Part shown: positions 8,329 through 15,785 of the stretch, one piece after another | How positions within the stretch are numbered: the first letter of the stretch is position 1 | Layout: each line of letters opens with the position of its first letter | DNA from: an uncultured Aureispira sp. | GTDB taxonomy: Bacteria > Bacteroidota > Bacteroidia > Chitinophagales > Saprospiraceae | DNA length: 64,000 bases | Assembly (NCBI GenBank): GCA_905480485.1 | Contig: CAJQQM010000040.1 | Location: 1 to 64,000 of the forward strand | Reading direction: 5' to 3' | Program-made: the position numbers and the translations under genes | The notes under the pieces: generated by a model | Told to the model about the DNA's origin: nothing | Database searches by the model: none | What the model saw: only the letters and a program-made list of their open reading frames with translations

Positions 8329-10431
8329 ATGTCTTGGCAACAAATCCCATTTGTACGTTTATTATTACCCTTAGTTCTAGGAATTTTGGCCTATCAAAAT
8401 TTTGATCTAAGTCCGCCTGTTTCTGGCTTGATTAGCCTTTTTATTCTTAGCCTTTCACTTTTAGTATTACTTAGTCTAAAAAAAAGAATTGGGTTCAGGT
8501 GGGTTCGTTCATGGGGCCTCCTGTTATTTTTTGTGGTCTTACAATTAGGGTGGTGGATCGCCTATCAACAAGATGAAAGACAACATAAACAACACCTTAT
8601 ATATCAAAAAATCGATTCTAGTCGCAGTTACCTAGTTTGTATGTATCAGAACCCAACGCCCAAGACGCGTCATCTACGTTCGAAAGTTCGATTATTGGGC
8701 TATTTCGATCAAGTGGGCCATTTCAAACACAGTATAGGCAAGCTCTTGTTATCTATTCAACTCGATAGTGCGGCTTTAAAGCTAAGCGAAGGGGATACCC
8801 TTTTATTAAATGGCCGAATACATCAAACCAAAGCCCCGCTCAATCCTCAATCTATTGATTTTAGGAAAATTTATGCCCAAGAAGGTATTTATCACCAAGC
8901 ATATATCCCTAAAAACCAATGGAAATTATTGGGGAAACATCAAGGTTTTTATTATCGTAAATTTTTTCAAAACTGTCAGCAGTATTTACTTAAACTACTA
9001 AAAAAACATTTACGCAGCCCCAATGAATATGCAGTAGCTGCAGCCTTGTTGTTAGGCTCTAAAACAGCCCTTGATTCAAGCTTAAAGGAAGCTTATGCCG
9101 AAAGTGGGGCGATGCATGTACTTGCGGTGTCCGGCTTACACGTAGGCTTATTAATGTTGCTGATGAACCGAATTATGGGCCGTCCAAAAAAGCGAATAAC
9201 TAGAAGGCTTAAATATATTTTATTACTACTTTTTTTATGGTTTTTTGCTTTTCTGACAGGAGCTTCAGCCTCGGTACTACGAGCAGCTACTATGTTTTCG
9301 TTCGTACTAATTGGGCAAGCAATACACAGAAAAACAAGCATTTACAATACCTTAGCAGCCTCGGCATTTGTCCTTTTGTGCATAGATACTTCATTGTTAC
9401 AACAAATAGGATTTCAATTATCCTATCTTGCTATTTTGGGTATTGTTTATTTATACCCTAAAATAAATAAATGCTTCTATTTCGAAAATCGTATTGCTCG
9501 ATATATTTGGTCAGGTATCGCTGTTTCCTTGGCTGCGCAAATAGCAGTATCACCCCTAAGTATTTATTATTTTCATCAATTCCCAGTCTATTTTTGGTTG
9601 TCTGGACTTGCTGTAGGCCCATTCGCAGCTTTAATATTATCCTTAGGCATAGCCTTTTTTATATTTCACAGCCTTCCTATCATTGGCAGCCTAATTGTTA
9701 GCCTTTTGTATTGCAGCTTGTGGCTCATGAACAGCCTTATTTTTGCGATCCAAACCTTACCCTTTGCTGCCTTAAATGGATTTTGGTTAGAACATTGGCA
9801 GCTTATGCTTTTATACGCTGCGCTTGCATGCATCCTTTTGTCCTTTCGATTCAAAAATATAAAATGGGCCATTACGGCAGCTGCTGTATTTTTAAGCCTT
9901 GGACTGTTTCGTCTAAATCAGCTATATCAACAAAATCATCAACATTATCTGTGTTTTTATCATTGCAAAAACAATCTAATTTTATCCACAGTTTACGGAC
10001 GAAAATGCACCCTAATTAGTGATAAAAAACTAGATAAGCCACAACAAATACGGTTTGCAGTGCAACAACATCTTTGGTCTTTAGGAGTAATAGAGACGCA
10101 ACATTTTGGGCTAACGGACAGCGTTCGGCAAGCAGAAATGATTTTCGAAAATGGTAAAGGGATTATTGCTGACAAAACTGTATTTGTCTATGGCCCTGAT
10201 CAAGTAAGACAGAATGCCTATAATCCCTTGGACGTCGATTATCTAGTAATTCACAATAATCCAAAGATTGAAGACATCAAAGACATTGAACGGCTTTGTC
10301 ATTATCAAAAAATAATATTTGCAGCGACTAACTTTAGATACAACACAAAAAAATGGAAACAACAGTGCGATGACTACAAGATTGACTATGTTGATATAGC
10401 ACAAAAAGGTGCCTTCGAAGTGACTCTCTGA
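8329..10431 (+). CDS. comEC: ComEC/Rec2-family DNA uptake channel protein
   Basis: This 700-residue membrane protein has N-terminal transmembrane helices and a DUF4131-like OB-fold region (about 30-200). The ComEC competence core follows, with NEYAVAAALLLGSK and SGAMHVLAVSGLHVGLL, the latter being the family hallmark, and then about eight more membrane segments. ComEC carries single-stranded DNA across the inner membrane during transformation. The C-terminal region of about 150 residues (from about 545) is soluble but lacks the HxHxDH metal motif of the metallo-beta-lactamase domain found in many ComECs. It is therefore the short form with a degenerate or different C-terminal domain. It ends 13 bp from the converging RNase D-like gene. 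Confidence 0.88.
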   Translation: MSWQQIPFVRLLLPLVLGILAYQNFDLSPPVSGLISLFILSLSLLVLLSLKKRIGFRWVRSWGLLLFFVVLQLGWWIAYQQDERQHKQHLIYQKIDSSRSYLVCMYQNPTPKTRHLRSKVRLLGYFDQVGHFKHSIGKLLLSIQLDSAALKLSEGDTLLLNGRIHQTKAPLNPQSIDFRKIYAQEGIYHQAYIPKNQWKLLGKHQGFYYRKFFQNCQQYLLKLLKKHLRSPNEYAVAAALLLGSKTALDSSLKEAYAESGAMHVLAVSGLHVGLLMLLMNRIMGRPKKRITRRLKYILLLLFLWFFAFLTGASASVLRAATMFSFVLIGQAIHRKTSIYNTLAASAFVLLCIDTSLLQQIGFQLSYLAILGIVYLYPKINKCFYFENRIARYIWSGIAVSLAAQIAVSPLSIYYFHQFPVYFWLSGLAVGPFAALILSLGIAFFIFHSLPIIGSLIVSLLYCSLWLMNSLIFAIQTLPFAALNGFWLEHWQLMLLYAALACILLSFRFKNIKWAITAAAVFLSLGLFRLNQLYQQNHQHYLCFYHCKNNLILSTVYGRKCTLISDKKLDKPQQIRFAVQQHLWSLGVIETQHFGLTDSVRQAEMIFENGKGIIADKTVFVYGPDQVRQNAYNPLDVDYLVIHNNPKIEDIKDIERLCHYQKIIFAATNFRYNTKKWKQQCDDYKIDYVDIAQKGAFEVTL

Positions 10432-10444
10432 TCGTAACCCTCAG

Positions 10445-11614
10445 CTATTCTTCGGCAGTTTCCTCAAGGTAAACATCTATATCCAAATCAAGCGTAGTAG
10501 CAATCTCTGTAAATAATTTCTTTTTGTAGAGGCGCAATTGTTCGATATTGCCAGCTATCAGATCATCCATCAGGCGATTCCCCAAAATATACGTTACGAC
10601 ATGTTCTCCGTACAATTCACGCACTTTGGCCTGAATAGGCTTAAATAACTGTTTTTTTACTTTATCCCTTTGCTGACGCTGTAGTTTTCGGGATTTATAT
10701 TCTTCGGGGTCAATTTTTTTGATTTCTTTTTCGGTTCTGGACAAACCTAGGCGATCGGCTTCTGTTTCAAAGCTAAGTCTTTTGTCTTCTAGTTCTTTTT
10801 TAAACTCATCGGTTTTGAGGCTCTTGAAAACAGCCCTTATTTTGTGAAAACGATGAATCTGACTCGGACGCTGCGCTAATTCGTTTAGGTAATTTTTATC
10901 GATAATTTGGTAACTCGGTCGGTTCATTTTTTGGGCAATAGCCTCACGAAAAGCTAAAAGCATCTTGTATACATAATACTCATGTTCAGTCAAACCAACT
11001 TTATCTTTTTCTTTTAAGTAACTATTATTATCGATATGAGCATAGGAAACTTTGTCAAAAACGGCATTCTCCTCCGCAACCCAGCCCTCTACCCCTTTTT
11101 CTTTAGCAGCTTCGTTCAATTGGTCATACAAATCAAAGAGATACAACACATCCTTGGCAGCATAGTCGATTTGGTTGTTACTTAGTGGTCGGTTAAACCA
11201 ATTACTTTTTTGGGAAGACTTATTGATTTCAATCCCTAAAACTTCATTCAAAATTGTAGCTAGAGAAGCCTGTGGATAATTTAACAACCGGGTAGCAATA
11301 GCTATATCATATATATTTTGGGGAAAACATCCCAATGAATGAAGCAGGCGTAAATCTTCTCCAAAGGAATAAACTACTTTGCGAATCGAAGGGTTGTCAA
11401 AAACAGGAAAAAGAGTTTGAATAGCTAATTGAGGAGACAAAGGATCGATGATAAAACAGCGCTCGTCGGCGAAAATTTGAACTAGACACAAATTAAATCC
11501 ATATCTGAATCGATTTTTATCAAACTCCAAATCAACTGCTATTTGTGATTGCTGATTTAAAACAGACAAACACTCGTTTAACGCTTCAGCACTACTAATG
11601 TAGGTTAGGTTCAT
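10445..11614 (-). CDS. rnd: Ribonuclease D-like 3'-5' exonuclease with HRDC domain
   Basis: This 389-residue protein has a DEDD-type exonuclease fold: motif I IAVDLEFD (D28 and E30), motif II around VYSFGEDLRLL, and motif III YAAKDVLYLFDLY. An HRDC helical domain follows at about 205-285 (EYYVYKMLLAFREAIAQKMN), then a charged helical tail (KEIKKIDPEEYKSRKLQRQQ). RNase D trims the 3' ends of tRNAs and other stable RNAs. The domain order is that of RNase D, although the Lys/Glu-rich C-terminal region may be lineage specific. It is transcribed leftward toward comEC, with no gene directly in front. Confidence 0.85.
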   Translation of the reverse strand: MNLTYISSAEALNECLSVLNQQSQIAVDLEFDKNRFRYGFNLCLVQIFADERCFIIDPLSPQLAIQTLFPVFDNPSIRKVVYSFGEDLRLLHSLGCFPQNIYDIAIATRLLNYPQASLATILNEVLGIEINKSSQKSNWFNRPLSNNQIDYAAKDVLYLFDLYDQLNEAAKEKGVEGWVAEENAVFDKVSYAHIDNNSYLKEKDKVGLTEHEYYVYKMLLAFREAIAQKMNRPSYQIIDKNYLNELAQRPSQIHRFHKIRAVFKSLKTDEFKKELEDKRLSFETEADRLGLSRTEKEIKKIDPEEYKSRKLQRQQRDKVKKQLFKPIQAKVRELYGEHVVTYILGNRLMDDLIAGNIEQLRLYKKKLFTEIATTLDLDIDVYLEETAEE

Positions 11615-11686
11615 TTTTATGAAATTAAATTAGAACATTTTTTAAGGTAGCATAAATTGGGGAGAAACTGAAAGCAAACATAAAAA

Positions 11687-11715
11687 ATGCCCCAACTGGG
11701 CTAAAGTCGGGGCAT
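11687..11715 (-). terminator. Intrinsic terminator (minus strand)
   Basis: Arms ATGCCCCAACT (11687-11697) and AGTCGGGGCAT (11705-11715) pair with a single mismatch around a 7-base loop. On the minus strand the stem is followed by a run of Ts (complement of the A-run at 11682-11687). It lies 465 bp past the end of the coiled-coil/HhH gene, so the leftward transcript has a long 3' region or carries the remnant next to it. Confidence 0.75.
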
Positions 11716-11865
11716 CATTCCTAAATACTAATAGTGCAAATTATAAAGCTATTGAATTAATAAATGATGCTTTTATATAATTATCCATCCATAGACGGTA
11801 GCGGTAGTCGATCCAAAACCAAATTCTTTTCTAGTACCGATTGATAAAATAAAAACAATCGCATT

Positions 11866-11973
11866 TTAAAGGTTCAACAACTTATCGAGCAGGGCTTTTC
11901 CCTGCACGCCCAAGCGACCGTTCCTAAGAACTTTCACTTGAATATCAACGAATAACTCAAAAAAATAAATGCC
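11866..11973 (-). pseudogene. Possible coding remnant (35 codons, no start codon)
   Basis: On the minus strand this frame runs from just after a stop at 11974-11976 to a TAA at 11866-11868. Its end, LGVQGKALLDKLLNL, has normal protein character and GC content higher than the surrounding AT-rich DNA. There is no ATG, GTG or TTG start in frame. After the stop the same frame continues to 11773 with another protein-like run (KEFGFGSTTATVYGW). I do not recognise a family. It may be the decayed 3' end of a gene, part of a dispersed repeat, or chance. Confidence 0.3.
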
Positions 11974-12180
11974 TTAGTTATTCTTTATTGGCTGGAAATG
12001 TATGGTGTAATTTTATAATATAAGTATATCTAATTTATGAAAAAAATAACTTAATTCAAAAATGTATTAATTTTTTTAACAAAAAAACAATGTATTAATA
12101 AAAATATATGGCTGAATACTTACTAGAAGTAACCCTGCCAAACTAAATAATTGTCATTTAGCCAATATTATTACTAAAGT

Positions 12181-14112
12181 TTATTTGATTTCGAGTAGTT
12201 TTTGGGCCGCTTCTGCCCAATTGGTAATTTTATCGGGTGTACTTGAAATAACTTGACTCAATAAGGCTTTATTATCCTCGGATATAGTAGCAAGTTGCGT
12301 AAAATTATAAATACCGAAATCATTGAGGGTTTCTTCAGTCATACTTCCAATACCATTAATACGTTTCAAATCGTCGGCGATACCCGCATTTAAGGATGCA
12401 TCAACAGATTTGATTGATGCATCGCCTAGTTTTTTCTCTAAATTCTGTATTTTTTGCTGATACTGTTTCCGTTCTTTGCCGAAAGCATTAATAGCTTCTG
12501 TTTGTTCCTCAAGATTATTGCGCAAGCGATTAATCATTTTAATTAATTTATCCTGCCCTTTAGGCGATGATAGATTCGAAGTTTCCTCCAATTCATCAAT
12601 TCGTTCCAATAATTCTTCGTTACTATACTCTAATTTCCGTTTTTCGATTTTGATGGAGGCAATGTTTTTTGATAATTTTTTGTTTTCCTCGCGTACCAAT
12701 TGTATTTCTACTAGGATTTGTTCCTGAAAACTTTGATGTTCGTGATAGATTCTTTCTTTTTCGAGTTTGGTGGAAGACAACTCTTTATTTACGTCAAAAT
12801 ATTTAGATTTGAGATCGTCAAAAGTATCATTTAATGCTTCAAATTCGCCTCCAGACATTGTCATTTCCTGGTCGTAGCGTTCACGCATTTTATCCAACTC
12901 CTTTATGAGTTTTTCTTTATTTTTTTCTAATTCCGCTGCTTTTTCTTTATTCTGTGCCAGTTCTAAGTTGGCTGAACCAAGTTTTTCAACCCAGCTTTTT
13001 GCCTCGTTTTCAAGCGTATTGAAACGTTCTTTAGTTGTTTCTTTGTATTCATGATAGGCAATTTCTAAATTTTCTTTCTCGTCTACCGTATTTTTAAATG
13101 CATCTTCAAGGTCAGAATGTTTGTCTTGAAGATTAGAAAAGCGATCGTCGAGGAGTTCTTCTCGTTCTTGTATGGTCTGATAATCGGCTTCTAAGCCATG
13201 AATATGTTGTTGAATATCCGCCAATTCTTTTGCTGCATTTTTCTTTTGACGTTCAAGTTGAATCGACAATTCTTGTTTTTCTTGGTCCGAAGTAGATAAA
13301 GCTGCAGCGTATTGATCAGAGTAGCTTTTCGATTCTTCTAATTGATTCTGCAAGGCCGTAAGATGACCACTCAACTTTTCAATTTCTGTAGAGGTACTGC
13401 TTTTGTAAGAATCGTAAGCTTTTGTAACATCCGATTTCTCCGACTCTATTTGTTTGAAATCTAAGTCCAGGTTCTTGTATTTCTCTTGCCATTCTGACAA
13501 TTTTAGATTATAAGAGGATGTTTTGGCTTTAATTTCTTTGTAATCGTCTTTCAATTCTGCCATAGATGCATTGACCACTTCTATTTCTTCGTTAGCCTCT
13601 CCTAGTTCTGTCGATAGCTTTTCGTTCTCTTCTTTCAGCTGTGATAAACTCTCCTGTAATTTTTCATTAATTCGATTCGATTTGGCCAATTGGAACTTAA
13701 CATTTTCGTAGCTTTCTGCAGCTTTTTTAGTTTTGGTCCGCATTTTTTTGATTTCCTGTTCTTTTTTGTCTTTGTACTGATCAAAATCATTCTGCAGTTC
13801 CTTTTGACGATTATTATTGCCAGACATATCTCTTTCTAGCCGTTCATAATCTAATTTCAGTCCATCTAATGTGCTTTCTGCAGCAACCAAAGCGGTATCA
13901 ACATCTAGCTTGCTATCGTATAAATCCTCATATTTTTTCTGAAGTTTATCAAGTTCTTTAGCTGAATTAGGATTTGCGCCCTCCTTTCCCTTAGGATTTG
14001 GGGCGGCAACTGAATTTGTGGACGGGTCGACCGGTTGCCAAAACCAAGCAATTAAATAGCCTAAAACCGCCGCTCCAGTCATCAAAACCATATCTATCAT
14101 CCAACAAGGCAT
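12181..14112 (-). CDS. Membrane-anchored coiled-coil protein with C-terminal helix-hairpin-helix domain
   Basis: This 643-residue product has a single N-terminal membrane segment (residues about 8-27, VLMTGAAVLGYLIAWFW). About 520 residues of almost uninterrupted Glu/Lys-rich coiled coil follow (about 50-570). The C-terminal domain of about 65 residues, starting DDLKRINGIGSMTEETLNDFGI, matches the H3TH/helix-hairpin-helix type found at the ends of otherwise unrelated bacterial proteins (COG3743-like). Such HhH modules bind DNA or act as protein adaptors. Which applies here is unknown. It sits 79 bp after the OmpA-like gene on the same strand and probably shares its transcript, suggesting an envelope-spanning or scaffold pair. 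This is inference. Confidence 0.7.
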   Translation of the reverse strand: MPCWMIDMVLMTGAAVLGYLIAWFWQPVDPSTNSVAAPNPKGKEGANPNSAKELDKLQKKYEDLYDSKLDVDTALVAAESTLDGLKLDYERLERDMSGNNNRQKELQNDFDQYKDKKEQEIKKMRTKTKKAAESYENVKFQLAKSNRINEKLQESLSQLKEENEKLSTELGEANEEIEVVNASMAELKDDYKEIKAKTSSYNLKLSEWQEKYKNLDLDFKQIESEKSDVTKAYDSYKSSTSTEIEKLSGHLTALQNQLEESKSYSDQYAAALSTSDQEKQELSIQLERQKKNAAKELADIQQHIHGLEADYQTIQEREELLDDRFSNLQDKHSDLEDAFKNTVDEKENLEIAYHEYKETTKERFNTLENEAKSWVEKLGSANLELAQNKEKAAELEKNKEKLIKELDKMRERYDQEMTMSGGEFEALNDTFDDLKSKYFDVNKELSSTKLEKERIYHEHQSFQEQILVEIQLVREENKKLSKNIASIKIEKRKLEYSNEELLERIDELEETSNLSSPKGQDKLIKMINRLRNNLEEQTEAINAFGKERKQYQQKIQNLEKKLGDASIKSVDASLNAGIADDLKRINGIGSMTEETLNDFGIYNFTQLATISEDNKALLSQVISSTPDKITNWAEAAQKLLEIK

Positions 14113-14191
14113 ATATCTAAATTTTTATTTTTTTAATCAGATGTTAAAATTAACAGAAAGAAATGAATTAGAAAAGGAACACTTAAAAAAA

Positions 14192-15754
14192 TCATAAAGT
14201 ATCCTTGGTCTCTTGTACTTCTCTCAAGTTTATAGCTTTAGAAGAATTAGAATCTAAAGGGATAATATTTAAAAGACTATCTACTAAAGGGATAACCTTA
14301 TCCATGTTGTTGGAATCCAAAATGTTCGTATCGACTTTTGGCAAGTTTTTTTGTTGCACTTTTGGAGTTTTAGGAAGAATAGCCTTTCTTCTTTTTTTCT
14401 TGATTTTGATAGTTGTTTTGGGCGGAAAAACATATAGTTTTGGGACGGAACCATTAAAAGAAACAAAGACATCGACTCGGCGATTAATTTGCTGCCCGTA
14501 CTGTGTAGTTGTTTCGCCAAGAGGATGCGTTGAACCCGCTGATTTAATTTCCATACGACTACTTGAAATTCCATGAGCTTCAAGAAATTTTAAAATATAA
14601 ACAGCTCTTTCAGAAGCTAAGCTAAAATCGATACTATCCGAAATTGTTTTGTTGCTATGCCCAACACAAAACACCTTAGCTTTGGGGTTTAAGGCTAAGT
14701 ATTGTACTAAATCAGTGAGAAAAGCTTTAGATTTAGGCTTCAGATTGACCGAAAAATTATCGCTTTCTAAGTTTTTAAATCTAAAAACTTGTACCTCTCT
14801 TAACATTCTTTCAATCGAGCGTTGTTTGTTGCGTGCTTGTTTCTTGTCAAGGGCTGTCCGGTTTTCGAAACGATAGGCCATAGGATTGGGCAAAATTTTA
14901 CCATAAAGCTTATTGTTAACCACTGCAATCCGGCTATCCTCTCTGCCTTCAATCACTATTTGTTGTCCAGGAGCACCAGCTTCCATCAAAACACTTCGCA
15001 TAAAATTAGCCCGTGCCAATCCAAGATTTTCTAGTGCTAAATTAGCTTTTTCAGTTGCGTGGTTATAGCCACATAGCACGAGTTTACGGTTGCTGTGCTT
15101 TTGTAAATACTGTGCCAGTTGTACCAATAAGGTATCGAGTATTTGACTAGGTTCTAATAACAAAGAGGCTTCACCATGTTTGAAGATAAAATTGTCCATA
15201 GATTGAATTATAAAATCATTCTTGGTATCATTTACCTTGAAAGGAGCAATACTAGAAAACGAGAATGTAATTGCATTAAAAACAATTTGATGTTCGTCAT
15301 CTATTAAGAGATTGTCGTTCTGACCCGCCTGTACAGCAATTTGATAGGGAGGTACTGCAGCACTTAAAAGAACTTTCTGAATAGAATCGGCTCTATTACG
15401 TGCAACTTCAAACCCTTTTGATTCCTGCTTAGTATAAAGCCCCATGATACTGACTCGTTTTAGGGGATTTGATTTTACATATTCTATTATTTTCATGAGA
15501 CTTTTACTAACATCCTCATAAATAATAGGCTTGGATTCGTTGAGTCCAAATACGATGGATTGATCTGATTGGATTGAAAAAAAAGAGGCATCATTTACCA
15601 GCATAGGTACTTTAGGGACTGCATCTCCCAGCTGTATAGCTGTCGAAGGCTTGTTGCCGCAGCAGGTTTCAGACACCCAATAACTGCCCGCAGAAAGCCA
15701 CAGAAGCAAAGCAAGTAGGGATACAAAGGCATATTTAGGACTTCTTCTAAGCAT
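14192..15754 (-). CDS. Protein with three tandem OmpA-like domains
   Basis: This 520-residue protein has a hydrophobic N-terminus (about 10-24, signal peptide or anchor). Three OmpA-like alpha/beta units follow, at about 58-145, 182-272 and 322-433. Each shows a strand, a helix with VxYLxxNPxxK-like sequence, a SxxRAxxIxxxLxxxGI-type helix, and a glycine-containing strand. Only the third is canonical: VFCVGHSN, the LASERAVYILKFLEAHGI helix and INRRVDVFV, the last being the conserved NRR. The first two are diverged. OmpA domains bind peptidoglycan. The tail of about 85 residues is basic then acidic. It lies 31 bp after the acylase-type gene and 79 bp before the coiled-coil gene, in one likely operon. 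Confidence 0.75.
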   Translation of the reverse strand: MLRRSPKYAFVSLLALLLWLSAGSYWVSETCCGNKPSTAIQLGDAVPKVPMLVNDASFFSIQSDQSIVFGLNESKPIIYEDVSKSLMKIIEYVKSNPLKRVSIMGLYTKQESKGFEVARNRADSIQKVLLSAAVPPYQIAVQAGQNDNLLIDDEHQIVFNAITFSFSSIAPFKVNDTKNDFIIQSMDNFIFKHGEASLLLEPSQILDTLLVQLAQYLQKHSNRKLVLCGYNHATEKANLALENLGLARANFMRSVLMEAGAPGQQIVIEGREDSRIAVVNNKLYGKILPNPMAYRFENRTALDKKQARNKQRSIERMLREVQVFRFKNLESDNFSVNLKPKSKAFLTDLVQYLALNPKAKVFCVGHSNKTISDSIDFSLASERAVYILKFLEAHGISSSRMEIKSAGSTHPLGETTTQYGQQINRRVDVFVSFNGSVPKLYVFPPKTTIKIKKKRRKAILPKTPKVQQKNLPKVDTNILDSNNMDKVIPLVDSLLNIIPLDSNSSKAINLREVQETKDTL

Positions 15755-15785
15755 GCTTATTTCTTGGTGTTTTTGATAAAAAAAA

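Larger units (their letters stand above)
11615..12180. other. 566-bp gap holding a terminator and a coding-like remnant
   Basis: The gap lies between two leftward genes and has no intact gene. It contains the minus-strand terminator at 11687-11715 and a short protein-like frame at 11866-11973, both annotated separately, plus a perfect 6-bp hairpin GCAGGG-CTTTT-CCCTGC at 11889-11905. The part at 11974-12180 is extremely AT-rich and otherwise featureless. Confidence 0.55.

Noticed and set aside
11889..11905. Perfect GCAGGG-CTTTT-CCCTGC hairpin considered as a terminator or RNA gene
   Set aside because: No T-run follows on either strand and no known RNA motif (SRP, 6S, RNase P, tmRNA) fits; it falls inside the coding-like remnant.
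14205..14583. Frames of about 100-120 codons overlapping the OmpA-triple gene end
   Set aside because: They are out-of-frame or antisense to a recognisable OmpA-like domain and its tail.
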